A stretch of 64,000 nucleotides of DNA, taken from assembly GCA_036389455.1 (NCBI GenBank), contig DASVPW010000013.1:1-64000 (forward strand), written 5' to 3'. The position numbers were made by a program, and so were the translations under genes. The notes under the pieces were generated by a model that was not told where the DNA came from, ran no database searches, and saw nothing but the letters and a program-made list of their open reading frames with translations. Positions 16,531 through 25,490 of this stretch are shown piece after piece. This DNA comes from JAJKJG01 sp036389455 (GTDB lineage: Bacteria; Pseudomonadota; Alphaproteobacteria; Rhizobiales; Beijerinckiaceae). Each line of letters starts with the position of its first letter. Position 1 is the stretch's first letter.

Positions 16531-17505
16531 TCAGGCGGCAGCGGGGATCGCGGCGCCGGCGCCCGCCCGCTCTGCGAACCATCCGGCGAGGCGGTCCCAG
16601 ACCCGGTTCTGGCGGCTCGCTTCGAGGTCGTGGTGGAGGTCCGGGTTGTCGTTCACCTCGATGACATAGAAGGCGCCGCCCCGCTCCTTGATATCGACGC
16701 CGTAGAGGCCACGCCCGACGAGCGCCGACGCCTCGAGGGCCAGGGCGACGGCCTCGGCCGGAGCCGAGGCCAAGGGCAGCGGCTCGACCTCGCCCTCCCC
16801 CGGGTTTTCGCCGGCATGGTTGACGATCTGCCAATGGCCGGGGGCCATGTGGTAGCGGCAGGCGAAGAGCGGCTCGCCCGCCAGCACGCCGACGCGCCAG
16901 TCGAAGGCCGTCTCCATATACTCTTGGGCCACCACGATATTGGACCGGCGGAAGAGTTCCATGAGCCGTGTCCGCGCCTCGCCGATCGACGAGGCGCGAT
17001 AGACGCCGTTGGAGAAGGAGCCTTCCGGGAGCTTCAGGACGAGCGGCAGTCCAAGCTCTTCGATCGCCGCCGAGACGGGGGTTGCGGCGGTGAGGATCAG
17101 GCCGCGTGGAGCCGGGATGCCGCATCGGGCGAGCGTCTCGTGCAGCCAGCCCTTGTCCGAGCACGACACGATCGAGGCCGCGTCGTCCAGAACCGGCATC
17201 CCGCGCGTTTCGGCGGCGCGCGCGAAATCGAAGGTATGATTGCGAGGCGACGTGAGGTCACGGATGAACAGGGCGTCGACCGTGTCGAGACGGCCGGCCT
17301 CGTCCTTTTCCAGGACGACCGGATCGAGGTCCTGCCGCGCCGCGGCGCGCATGAAGGCGCGGATCGAGCGCAGGCAAGAGGGCGCGTGAGGCTCGGACGG
17401 CGTGTGGAGGATACCGAGGCGCTTGCGGCGGGACACGCGCCGGTTCCGCCGAACTTCCATGACTCCCACGACCGAACGCCTCTCGAACGATGCGACTGCC
17501 TTCAT
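16531..17505 (-). CDS. RimK-like ATP-grasp ligase
   Basis: A 324-residue ATP-grasp protein resembling RimK-type amino acid ligases, which join an amino acid to a carboxyl group through an acyl phosphate. Seen are a short N-terminal lid region (RLGILHTPSEPHAPS), LPLVLKLPEGSFSNGV (nucleotide-binding Lys), RGLYGVDIKE and VIEVNDNPDLHHD (metal-binding Glu and Asn). Proteins with the RLAN N-terminal domain are longer, so this looks like the core form. ATG 17505 has only a weak upstream Shine-Dalgarno; ATG 17460, after GGGAG, is an alternative. It is divergent from the MFS gene. The substrate is unknown. Confidence 0.75.
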   Translation of the reverse strand: MKAVASFERRSVVGVMEVRRNRRVSRRKRLGILHTPSEPHAPSCLRSIRAFMRAAARQDLDPVVLEKDEAGRLDTVDALFIRDLTSPRNHTFDFARAAETRGMPVLDDAASIVSCSDKGWLHETLARCGIPAPRGLILTAATPVSAAIEELGLPLVLKLPEGSFSNGVYRASSIGEARTRLMELFRRSNIVVAQEYMETAFDWRVGVLAGEPLFACRYHMAPGHWQIVNHAGENPGEGEVEPLPLASAPAEAVALALEASALVGRGLYGVDIKERGGAFYVIEVNDNPDLHHDLEASRQNRVWDRLAGWFAERAGAGAAIPAAA

Positions 17506-17646
17506 CGCGGCTCACGGTTGATTTTTCGCTAACCGGGCCTGCCGCCTTTTCGCGAACGGATTGCCTGAATTGCCATCGGTTTCGCTTACACGAGAGCGGA
17601 GAGGACGGGCCCCGGCTCGCGACCTCGCGAAATCGGCGGCCGGTGC

Positions 17647-18879
17647 ATGTTGCTCAGAGCCATCGCAAATCAGGTCGGATCGGCGCGACGCGGGGCCGAG
17701 GCGGCCGCATTCCGCGGGCTCGGGCTCCTGAGCCTTTATGGCATCGTCCTCTTCGCCGGTTTCGGCGGCAGCTACGCGATCCAGATCCTCAACCTCGGGC
17801 TGCAGCAGCGCGGCATCTCCGGCGCAGTCATCGGAGCGAGCACGGCGGTACAGGCGCTCGGCATCGTCGCCGCCGCCTGCATGGCGGTGCCGCTCCTGAA
17901 CCGGCTCGGCTCCGCCCGCACCTTGGCGCTCGGCGGCCTCACCGCCGGCCTCGCGCTCGCCGTCGCGGCTTTCGTCGAGAACGCCTGGGGGGTTACCGCG
18001 GCACGCTTCGTCTGCGCGCTCGGCATCGGGACGCTCGTGACCAACGCCGAGTACGTCGTCATCGCCCGCACGCCCCCGGAGCGTCGCGCGACGGCAGTCG
18101 CCGTCTACGCCACCGTTTTCGCCTTAGGCACTGCGCTCGCTCCCGCGACGATCGCGCTCCTCGGCTGCGAGGGAACACCCGCGCGGCTTCTCGGCGCGGC
18201 GGGCTTCTTCCTCGCGGCGCTGCTCGTCCCGTCGGCGGAAGTCCGCGGGCGCGTGGACGCGCGGCCCGCGCCGCTCGCGAGCCTGAAGACCATCCGGCTC
18301 GCGCCGCTCGCCTTCGCGGCGGCCCTCATCTTCGGCGCCCTCGACAACGGTCTCCTGTCGCTGATCCCGCTCTTCGCCGTCGAGGCCGGCCATTCGAGCG
18401 CCGACGCCTCGGCGCTCGCGACCGCGGGCTTCATCGGCGTGATCCTGTTTCAGATTCCGGCCGGCTGGTGCGCCGACCGCTTCAGCCCGCAGAAGATGCT
18501 GGTCGTCTGCTGCGCGGTCGCCTTCCTGTGCGTCATCGGCATCCTGACGGCCACAGCGAGCCGCGAGCTCCTGTTCCCGCTGATGGTCCTCCTCGGCGGC
18601 GCCTGCGACGGCTTCTACACCCTCGGCCTCGCCGCCATGAGCCGAGCCGTCCCGCAACGGCAGCTCGCGGCCGGGAACGCCTGCTTCGTTGCCCTGTGCG
18701 CGGCGGGCGAGGTCGCAGGGCCGCTCCTCATGGGCGGCGGGACGTCCGTCGCGGGGCCCGGCGGGTTCGTCGGCGCCTTCGCCTTGATGCTACTCGTCTA
18801 CGGCTTGTTCCTCGTCCGACGACCGGGCCCGCGCCGCAGCGCTCTGCCGGTCGAGGATCTGCGGTATCGCGCGGCTTGA
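17647..18879 (+). CDS. MFS transporter
   Basis: A 410-residue inner-membrane protein with about 12 hydrophobic helices, of the major facilitator superfamily (YcaD/YfcJ-like small-molecule exporters). The loop between helices 2 and 3 reads LNRLGSARTLALGG, and the mid-protein loop ADRFSPQKML matches the duplicated MFS loop motif (Dxxx(R/K)). It is divergently transcribed from the ATP-grasp gene with 141 bases between them, where a shared regulatory region would lie. Given the ATP-grasp and NRPS-like genes upstream, export of a small peptide-like product is a reasonable but unproven guess. Confidence 0.8.
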   Translation: MLLRAIANQVGSARRGAEAAAFRGLGLLSLYGIVLFAGFGGSYAIQILNLGLQQRGISGAVIGASTAVQALGIVAAACMAVPLLNRLGSARTLALGGLTAGLALAVAAFVENAWGVTAARFVCALGIGTLVTNAEYVVIARTPPERRATAVAVYATVFALGTALAPATIALLGCEGTPARLLGAAGFFLAALLVPSAEVRGRVDARPAPLASLKTIRLAPLAFAAALIFGALDNGLLSLIPLFAVEAGHSSADASALATAGFIGVILFQIPAGWCADRFSPQKMLVVCCAVAFLCVIGILTATASRELLFPLMVLLGGACDGFYTLGLAAMSRAVPQRQLAAGNACFVALCAAGEVAGPLLMGGGTSVAGPGGFVGAFALMLLVYGLFLVRRPGPRRSALPVEDLRYRAA

Positions 18880-18932
18880 GCCGATCGACGCCCGGCCTTC
18901 CCGGCTCCCACACCTTCGGATCGGATCGCCGT

Positions 18933-18979
18933 GGACGACCTTGCTGTTGCCCCCGGAACCAGAGCTTATCCGCGATCAT
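18933..18979 (-). pseudogene. Degraded fragment of a TadE/G-like gene C-terminus
   Basis: This 47-bp stretch matches 15242-15287 inside the TadE/G-like gene: the first 17 bases (GGACGACCTTGCTGTTG) are identical, and the rest aligns with one insertion and a few substitutions. On the minus strand it still encodes MIADKLWF against MIGDKLWF in the intact gene. It sits between the convergent MFS and ABC ATPase genes and has no start or remaining frame. Confidence 0.7.
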
Positions 18980-18991
18980 CAGCGGCTAAGA

Positions 18992-20053
18992 CTAGATCGG
19001 CACCACCGTGACGTCCCGGTCGGCGAGGCTGATCCGGACTTCGGCGCCGGCCGGCAAGGGCGTCCGCCCGGCGCGGTCGATCACGAACAGATCGCCGAGC
19101 GGGGTCGCGAGCGTGTACTCGATGTGCTTGCCGAGATAGGATGCCTTGGCGACCTGCGCGTCGAGCGCGGCGCCGTTCCCGGGCGCGCCGATCGCCACCG
19201 CGTCCGGGCGGATCGCCACCTTCACCGGCCCCTTGCGGGCGCCGCGCCGGGGGAGTTCCATATGGAGGGTGCCGAGCCGCACGAGGGCACGCTCGCCGCG
19301 CTCCTCCACGACCTCGGCGTCGAGGAGGTTGGCGTCGCCGATGAAATCGGCGACGAACAGGCTCGAGGGCTCCTCGTAGAGCTCGCGCGGCGTGCCGACC
19401 TGGGCGATGCGGGCGTTGGACATGACGATGATGCGGTCCGAGACCGCGAGCGCCTCCTCCTGGTCGTGGGTCACGTAGGCGACCGTCAGCGTGAGCTTCT
19501 GCTGCAGCTCGCGGATGTCCTCGCGCACCCGCCGGCGCAGCTTCGCGTCGAGGTTCGAGAGCGGCTCGTCGAAGAGGAGCACCTTGGGCTCAAGCACGAG
19601 GGCGCGCGCGACGGCGACGCGCTGCTGCTGGCCACCGGAGAGCTCGGAGGGCGAGCGCTTCTCGAGGCCAGTGAGGCCGACGAGCGCGAGCTTCTCGGCC
19701 GCCATCGCCTGTGCACGGCGCTTGGGCACGCCCTGCACGGTCGGACCGTAGGCGACGTTCTCCAGGACCGACATGTGCGGGAAGAGGGCGTAAGACTGGA
19801 ATACCATGCTGACGTCGCGCTCGGCGGCCGAGCGCGACGTCACGTCCTCGCCGCCGATGAGGATTTTTCCCTCGCTCGCGATCTCCAATCCGGCGATGAG
19901 GCGAAGCGTCGTGGTCTTGCCGCACCCGGAGGGGCCGAGCAGGGTCACGAGGGTGCCGGGCGCGATCGCGAACGACACGGCGTCGACGGCCGTGACAGTG
20001 CCGTAGCGCTTGGTGACGGCGCGGAACTCGACCGAGGACGGGCTCTTCGTCAT
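18992..20053 (-). CDS. ABC transporter ATPase (iron/spermidine-type importer)
   Basis: Cytoplasmic ATPase of 353 residues from the PotA/FbpC family, energising import by the permease encoded at 21101-23287. All motifs are present: Walker A GPSGCGKTTT, Q-loop FQSYALFPH, signature LSGGQQQR, Walker B VLLFDEPLSNLD and H-loop THDQEEAL. A C-terminal TOBE-like region (about 280-350) follows. Its ATG at 20053 overlaps the stop of the binding-protein gene (ATGA). It is the last gene of a nine-gene minus-strand unit that begins at 29136. Confidence 0.92.
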   Translation of the reverse strand: MTKSPSSVEFRAVTKRYGTVTAVDAVSFAIAPGTLVTLLGPSGCGKTTTLRLIAGLEIASEGKILIGGEDVTSRSAAERDVSMVFQSYALFPHMSVLENVAYGPTVQGVPKRRAQAMAAEKLALVGLTGLEKRSPSELSGGQQQRVAVARALVLEPKVLLFDEPLSNLDAKLRRRVREDIRELQQKLTLTVAYVTHDQEEALAVSDRIIVMSNARIAQVGTPRELYEEPSSLFVADFIGDANLLDAEVVEERGERALVRLGTLHMELPRRGARKGPVKVAIRPDAVAIGAPGNGAALDAQVAKASYLGKHIEYTLATPLGDLFVIDRAGRTPLPAGAEVRISLADRDVTVVPI

Positions 20054-21075
20054 TTCGGGGCCGACTTCACCTCGGCGTCCCACTTGCGCAGGAGCCGCAC
20101 CCGCTCGGCGGAGGAGCCGTACTTCGCGGCGTCGTAGGCGATGAGCTTCATCTCGGCGAGCTTCGGCGCCTGGGGCGACACCGCCGCGCCCTTGTTCGAA
20201 GGGATGGAGTAGATCTTCAGGTTCGCGCCGACGAGGGTCTGGGCCTCGGCCCCGAGCGCCCAGTCATAGAAGCGGCGCGCCTCGGCGGGGTTCTTGCCCC
20301 CTTTCACGAGGGAGACGGAGCCGGTCTCGTAGCCCGTGCCCTCGCAAGGCGCGACGGTCCTGACCGGCGCGCCCTCGACGATCATGGTCACCATGTCGTG
20401 CATGAAGGCGAGGCCGACGCCGGTCTCGCCGAGCGCCGTCGCCTTCACGGGCGCGGCGCCGGACTTGGTGTACTGGTTCACGTTCCTGTGGAGACGCTTG
20501 AGGTAGGCGAAGGCCTGATCCTCGCCCATGAGCTGCACGAGGGAGGCGAGGAGCACGTAGGCGGTGCCGGCGGAGTTCGGGTCCGAGACCTGGACCTCGT
20601 CCTTGAAGCGCGGGTCGAGGAGGTCGGCCCAGCACTTCGGCTCCGGGATGCCCCGCTGCGCCAGGACCTTGGCGTTGTAGCCGATGCCGAGCGCCCCGAG
20701 GTAGATACCGGCCGTGCGCCATCGCGACTGCTCGGCGTGGCGAACCGCCCAGTCGTGCAGCTCGGCGAGCATCGGCGATTTGTACTCGTCGAGGAGTCCC
20801 TCCTCGGCTGCCTGGAAGTGCGGGTCGCCCGGCCCGCCCCACCACACGTCGGCACGGGGGTTTTGCGCCTCGGCTTTGATCTGGGCGTAGGTCTCGCCGG
20901 TGCTCTTGCGCACCATCGCGACCTTGATGCCGGTTAAGCGCTCGAACGCCGCGACGCCGACCCGGCACTGCTCCTCCAGGATCGAGCAGTAGACCGTGAG
21001 CTGGCCCTGCGCCCACGACGGCTGCGGGGCGGCGGTTCCGATCAGGGCGGCGGCGAGAAGGAGAGCTTTTTTCAT
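20050..21075 (-). CDS. Periplasmic binding protein, iron/spermidine-type (copy B)
   Basis: Extracytoplasmic solute-binding protein family 1, 341 residues, with a signal peptide ending at PSWA-Q. The mature N-terminus is LTVYCSILEEQC, with two Cys in the first ten or so residues, and NPRADVWWGGPGDPH follows. It resembles AfuA/FbpA-type proteins for ferric or anionic ligands. It is a close paralogue of the protein at 23392-24420 (shared QVxDPNSxGTAY, VNQYTKSGAAP, PCEGTGYE). The gene lies between the permease (25 bases upstream) and the ATPase (4-bp overlap). The ligand cannot be read from the sequence. Confidence 0.88.
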   Translation of the reverse strand: MKKALLLAAALIGTAAPQPSWAQGQLTVYCSILEEQCRVGVAAFERLTGIKVAMVRKSTGETYAQIKAEAQNPRADVWWGGPGDPHFQAAEEGLLDEYKSPMLAELHDWAVRHAEQSRWRTAGIYLGALGIGYNAKVLAQRGIPEPKCWADLLDPRFKDEVQVSDPNSAGTAYVLLASLVQLMGEDQAFAYLKRLHRNVNQYTKSGAAPVKATALGETGVGLAFMHDMVTMIVEGAPVRTVAPCEGTGYETGSVSLVKGGKNPAEARRFYDWALGAEAQTLVGANLKIYSIPSNKGAAVSPQAPKLAEMKLIAYDAAKYGSSAERVRLLRKWDAEVKSAPK

Positions 21076-21100
21076 TGCGGACCTCGAATGAGAGAAGAGA

Positions 21101-23287
21101 TCAGCCGGCCGCCACCGCGGCGACGTTGCCGACGGGCGCGACCGTGGCGCTGCGACGCCCTAGGCGGCGCTCGCCGACGAGGAGCTGGATCAGGAGGATG
21201 GCGAGAAGCATCACCACGATGAGCACGGAGGAGTAGGCGATGGCGAGGCCGAACTCGCCGGCCTCGACCCGGCCGACGATGTAGGTCGTCGCCATGTTGT
21301 ACTCGGCCGTGACCAGGAAGATCACGGCGCTCACCGCCGTCATGGCGCGCACGAAACTGTAGATGAGGGAGGCGACGACGGCGGGGCGGAGCAGCGGCAG
21401 GATCACCCGGCGCACGGTCGCGAAGGAGCGGGCACCGAGCGTCAGCGAGGCCTCGTCGAGGCTTTTGTCGATCTGGGCGAGTGTCGCGATGCCGGAGCGC
21501 ACGGCGACCGGCATGTTGCGGAACACGAAGCACATGACGAGGACGAAGGCCGTCCCGGTGATCTCGATGGGCGGCACGTTGAAGGCGAGGATATAGGACA
21601 CGCCGACGACCGTGCCCGGGATCGCGAAGCTCAGCATGGTGCCGAACTCAAAGGCGCGCCGCCCGGAAAAATTCTGCCGCGTCAGGAGGTAGCCAGTGAG
21701 CAGGCCGACAGCGGCGGTAAGGGGCGCGGAGAGGGCCGCGACCTTCAGGGTTGCGATGAAGGAGTTCCAGGCGCTGCCCGAGAAGTGCAGGCCGAAGGCG
21801 GTGCGCTCGATGCTGAAGCCGGTCAGAAAATGCTCGAGGGTCGGCGTGTAGTCGCGCCCCATGGAGCGCACGAAGCCGCCGACCAGGATGATGGCGTAGA
21901 CCGCGAAGGTGAAGGCGGCCCATGGGATCGCAACGCCGTATGACAGCCACGCGACGCCGCGCGGGAGCGGCAGGGGCAGGCCGGAATCGCCCTTGCCGGT
22001 CACGGTGGTGTAGACGCGGCGTCCGAGCCAGGCGTGCTGCACGAAGAACGCCGCGAGCGTGAACCCGAGGAGGACGAGCGAGAGCACGGCGGCGCGGCCC
22101 TGATCGTGCGCGGCGCCGACGACGGCGAAGAAGATTTTGGTCGACAGCACATCGAAGTTGCCGCCAAGGACAAGAGGATTGCCGAAGTCGGCCATGCTCT
22201 CCACGAAGCCAAGGAGGAAGGCGTTGGCGAGCCCCGGGCGCATGAGCGGCAGCGAGATCGTGCGGAACGTGGTCCAGCCCTTCGCCCGGAGCGTCTGCGA
22301 GGCTTCCTCGAGGGACGGGCTGATGCCCTGAACGACGCCGACCAGCACCAGAAAGGCGATCGGCGTGAAGGCGAGAAGCTGCGCGATGAGGACGCCCGGC
22401 AGGCCGTAGATCCAGCGCGAGCGCGGCACGCCGAACCACTCGGACAGAAGCGCCGAGACGGCGCCGGAGCGGCCGAACAGCAGGATGAGGGCGAGCCCGA
22501 TCACGAAGGGCGGCGTGATGATCGGCAGCACGGTCAGGGCCCGCAGCATGCCTTTGAAGCGGAAGCCGGTGCGGGTCGCGATCAGCGCGAAGGCAAGGCC
22601 GAGGGCGGTTGTCCCGACGCCCACCAGCACGGCAAGAAAAAGAGTATTCCAGGCGACGCCGCAGCGAAGGCCGGAGGTCAGGCAGTCGAGCCCCCAGACG
22701 GACTGATCGAGGAATTTGTCGGCGAAGGCCGCAGCCGAGAGGTTGCCGGCGTTGTCCTGGAAGGCGCTCGCCAGGATCGTCGTTACGGGGAAGAAGACGA
22801 AGACCGCGATGAGCGCCACAACGAGGGCGATGGTGGAGACCACGAAGGCATCGCCCCGGCACCAGGCTCTCGCCGCGAGACCGTGGGAGAGGAGCATCAG
22901 GAAGGCGAGGGCGGAAAGCGCCGCCCCGAACCCCATCCCGCCCTGCCGCGGCCCGGGCGCGCCGAGGAGAGTTTGCAGCCACGACCCGCTCCAGCCCTGC
23001 AGGCCGATGGAGAAGCCCTCGACGACAAGCCAGCCGAGGCCGAGGGCTCCGGCAAGGGTCGGTGCGCGGGCCGCTTTCTCCCGCGGCGTGCGAGCGAGGA
23101 TTGGAAAGGTCGCAAGGGCGAGAGGGACTAGGAATGGCAGAAGCCACCACCGCCCGGCGAGTCCCAGCGCTAGGGCACTTCCTGCCTCGCCGAAGGGATA
23201 GTCGACGAGGTTGGAGACGAGATACCAGGGCAGGACCGCATAGCCGATCCAGGCGAGCGCGAGCCAGGCGCGGGCAGCGCTGGTCAC
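21101..23287 (-). CDS. Fused two-domain ABC permease (FbpB-like)
   Basis: A 728-residue permease carrying two transmembrane domains in tandem, as in FbpB/SfuB-type iron importers, with about 12 helices. Each half has an EAA loop for ATPase contact: EASQTLRAKGWTTFRTISLP in the first half and EASLTLGARSFATVRRVILP in the second. The start is GTG 23287. A short palindromic element (23312-23364) separates it from the upstream binding-protein gene, and binding protein B follows 25 bases downstream. Confidence 0.9.
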   Translation of the reverse strand: MTSAARAWLALAWIGYAVLPWYLVSNLVDYPFGEAGSALALGLAGRWWLLPFLVPLALATFPILARTPREKAARAPTLAGALGLGWLVVEGFSIGLQGWSGSWLQTLLGAPGPRQGGMGFGAALSALAFLMLLSHGLAARAWCRGDAFVVSTIALVVALIAVFVFFPVTTILASAFQDNAGNLSAAAFADKFLDQSVWGLDCLTSGLRCGVAWNTLFLAVLVGVGTTALGLAFALIATRTGFRFKGMLRALTVLPIITPPFVIGLALILLFGRSGAVSALLSEWFGVPRSRWIYGLPGVLIAQLLAFTPIAFLVLVGVVQGISPSLEEASQTLRAKGWTTFRTISLPLMRPGLANAFLLGFVESMADFGNPLVLGGNFDVLSTKIFFAVVGAAHDQGRAAVLSLVLLGFTLAAFFVQHAWLGRRVYTTVTGKGDSGLPLPLPRGVAWLSYGVAIPWAAFTFAVYAIILVGGFVRSMGRDYTPTLEHFLTGFSIERTAFGLHFSGSAWNSFIATLKVAALSAPLTAAVGLLTGYLLTRQNFSGRRAFEFGTMLSFAIPGTVVGVSYILAFNVPPIEITGTAFVLVMCFVFRNMPVAVRSGIATLAQIDKSLDEASLTLGARSFATVRRVILPLLRPAVVASLIYSFVRAMTAVSAVIFLVTAEYNMATTYIVGRVEAGEFGLAIAYSSVLIVVMLLAILLIQLLVGERRLGRRSATVAPVGNVAAVAAG

Positions 23288-23311
23288 GGGCTCCGCCCCA
23301 AATGACGCAAT

Positions 23312-23364
23312 CCCTCACCCGGTCGCGCTTTCCAGCGCGACTCGGCCTCTCCCTCCGGGAGAGG
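23312..23364. repeat. Palindromic repeat, CTCTCCC-type (family C), partial copy
   Basis: CCCTCACCCGGTCGC...GCGACTCGGCCTCTCCC...GGGAGAGG. The same blocks occur in full at 46443-46542 and 49858-49952. It lies in the 104-base gap between binding protein A and the fused permease. Confidence 0.75.
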
Positions 23365-23391
23365 CGGGCGCTGCGCGCGCCTCACGGCAGC

Positions 23392-24420
23392 CTACTTCGG
23401 CGCGCTCTTCACCTCGCGGTCCCACTTCGATAGGAGGCGGCGGCGTTCGTCGGAGGAGCCGTACTTGGCGAAGTCGAAGGCGATGAGCTTGATCTCCTCG
23501 AGCTTCGGCGCCTCCTTGGGGATCGGCGCGGCCTTGTTGGCCGGGACCTGGAAGTTCTTGACCTGGGCGCCGATGGCCTGGGCTGCCGGGGTGAGCGCCC
23601 AATCGTACCACTTGCGCGCGTTCTCGGGGTTGCGGGCGCCCTTGACGAGGGACATGGAGCCGATCTCGTAGCCCGTGCCCTCGCAGGGAGCGACAACCTT
23701 CATGGGCGCGCCGTCGACCACCATGGTCACTAGGTCGTGCATGAAGACGATGCCGACCGCGGTCTCGCCCAGCGCCACGGCCTTCGCGGGCGCGGCGCCG
23801 CTCTTCGTGTACTGGTTGACGTTCTTGTGCAGGCGCTTGAGGTAGTCGAAACCCTTTTCCTCGCCCATGAGCTGGACCACGGTCGCGAGCAGCGTATAGG
23901 CGGTGCCGGAGGAGTTCGGGTCGGCGACCTGGACCTCGTCCTTGAGCTTCGGATCGAGGAGGTCGGCCCAGCACTTCGGCTCGGCGATCTTCTTGTTGGC
24001 GATCTCCTTGACGTTGTAGCCGAAGCCGAGCGCGCCGGAGTAGATGCCGACGGTGCGGCCCTTCGACTGCTCCCACTGGCGCACGGCCCAGTCGTGCAAC
24101 TCGGATAGCTTCGGCGACTTGTATTCCTCCGTGAGCCCCTCCTCGGCGGCCTGCAGGTGCGGGTCGCCGGTGCCGCCCCACCAGATGTCGGCGCGGGGGT
24201 TCGACGCCTCGGCCTTGAGCTGGGCATAGACCTCGCCGGCGCTCTTGCGGGTCATCGACACCTTGATGCCGGTCTCACGCTCGAAGGCGGTCACGGCGGC
24301 GCGGCACCACTCCTCCTGGACGCCGCAGTAGACCACGACCGTCCCCTGCGCCCGCACCTCGGCAGCACCGAAAAACGCGACAGCCGCGACGGCGGCGTGA
24401 ATCAGGGCGCGTGGCGTCAT
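23392..24420 (-). CDS. Periplasmic binding protein, iron/spermidine-type (copy A)
   Basis: Solute-binding protein of 342 residues, paralogous along its length to the one at 20050-21075. It has a signal peptide ending around GAAEVRA-Q, then VVVYCGVQEEWC, NPRADIWWGGTGDPH, and CEGTGYEIGSMSLVKGARNP. Its ATG at 24420 overlaps the stop of livM (ATGA), so translation is coupled to a gene of a different transporter family. The pair of binding proteins probably serves the single permease/ATPase set downstream, with distinct affinity or ligand range; this is inference. Confidence 0.88.
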   Translation of the reverse strand: MTPRALIHAAVAAVAFFGAAEVRAQGTVVVYCGVQEEWCRAAVTAFERETGIKVSMTRKSAGEVYAQLKAEASNPRADIWWGGTGDPHLQAAEEGLTEEYKSPKLSELHDWAVRQWEQSKGRTVGIYSGALGFGYNVKEIANKKIAEPKCWADLLDPKLKDEVQVADPNSSGTAYTLLATVVQLMGEEKGFDYLKRLHKNVNQYTKSGAAPAKAVALGETAVGIVFMHDLVTMVVDGAPMKVVAPCEGTGYEIGSMSLVKGARNPENARKWYDWALTPAAQAIGAQVKNFQVPANKAAPIPKEAPKLEEIKLIAFDFAKYGSSDERRRLLSKWDREVKSAPK

Positions 24421-25490
24421 GGCGATCCTCCGGCGTTTCTTGCCGCGGCAATCTCAAGCTTCCCGGGACGCCGGTCAATCGCGCGGCGGCGGCGCCGGTC
24501 AAGGATCGTCCCGAGGATGCCCTTCGGCATGTAGATGATGAACAGAATCAGCAGCAGGCCGTAGACCGCGGTGTCGAGGGCAAGCGCCGCGGAGCCGAGC
24601 CACGTCTTCAGGAAGGCGGAGCCCTGGATTCCGACCCGCAGGGTCTCGGAGAGGACCTGCGTGAACACGGCCCCGACGGTCGGGCCGAGCGGAGTCCACA
24701 GGCCGCCGGCGATCACGGCGAAGACGATGTTCAGCGACACGCCGAGGCCCGCGATGGTCTCCGGGCCGATGTACATCTGGTACTGGCCGTAGACCGCGCC
24801 GCCGAAGGCGCACAGCGCCGCGGAGAGGCCCGTGACCTTGAGCTTCTCACGGGTCACGTCGATGCCGACGGAGGCGGCCGCATCCTCGTCCTGGTTCGCG
24901 GCGTCGAGGGCGTAGCGGTCCATGCTGCGGTCGACCCTCAGCCACACGTAGAGGCCGAAGGCCCATAAGCCGAGCGCGACGTAGTAGGACAGCACCCGGT
25001 CGGGCTCGAACTGCATGGCGTAGAGGGAGAGGCCGTCGCCGTGGCGCCTCGGCTGCGTGCCGAGCGAGCCGCCGGTGTAGTCGCGAAGCCCGACGATGCA
25101 CAGGCGCACGAACTCGGTCAGCGCCAGGGTCATCAGGGCGAAGTAGTGGCCGGTGATGCGCAGGCGGAAGCACGGATAGCCGACGAGGAGCGCGACCGCG
25201 GTCGAAAGCGCCACACCGATCGGGATGCCGAGCCACGGCGTGAGCCCCCAGAGGTTCCACAAGAGCACCACCGTGTAGGCGCCGATGCCCGTGAAGGCGC
25301 CGTGGCCGAGGGAGGTCAGGCCGAAGCGGCCCATCAGCGACCAGCCGGTGTAGATGAAGGCCCATAGAAGAATCTGGACGAGGAGGTGCAGGTAGTACTT
25401 CTCGGACGCCGGGAAGAGGAGGCGCACCGCGAACGGCAGCGCGACGAGCGCCGCGAGGCCGATCAGCGCGGCGGGCTTCAGGCGGATCAC
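24417..25490 (-). CDS. livM: Branched-chain amino acid-type ABC permease LivM
   Basis: A 357-residue inner-membrane permease of the LivM family. It has about ten helices and the family motif GRFGLTSLGHGAFTGIGAYT, RITGHYFALMTLAL, and AALCAFGGAVYGQY. GTG 25490 overlaps the livH stop (GTGA), and its own stop overlaps the start of binding protein A. Family members import branched-chain amino acids, amides, urea or aromatic acids; the ligand here is unknown. Confidence 0.9.
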   Translation of the reverse strand: MIRLKPAALIGLAALVALPFAVRLLFPASEKYYLHLLVQILLWAFIYTGWSLMGRFGLTSLGHGAFTGIGAYTVVLLWNLWGLTPWLGIPIGVALSTAVALLVGYPCFRLRITGHYFALMTLALTEFVRLCIVGLRDYTGGSLGTQPRRHGDGLSLYAMQFEPDRVLSYYVALGLWAFGLYVWLRVDRSMDRYALDAANQDEDAAASVGIDVTREKLKVTGLSAALCAFGGAVYGQYQMYIGPETIAGLGVSLNIVFAVIAGGLWTPLGPTVGAVFTQVLSETLRVGIQGSAFLKTWLGSAALALDTAVYGLLLILFIIYMPKGILGTILDRRRRRAIDRRPGKLEIAAARNAGGSP

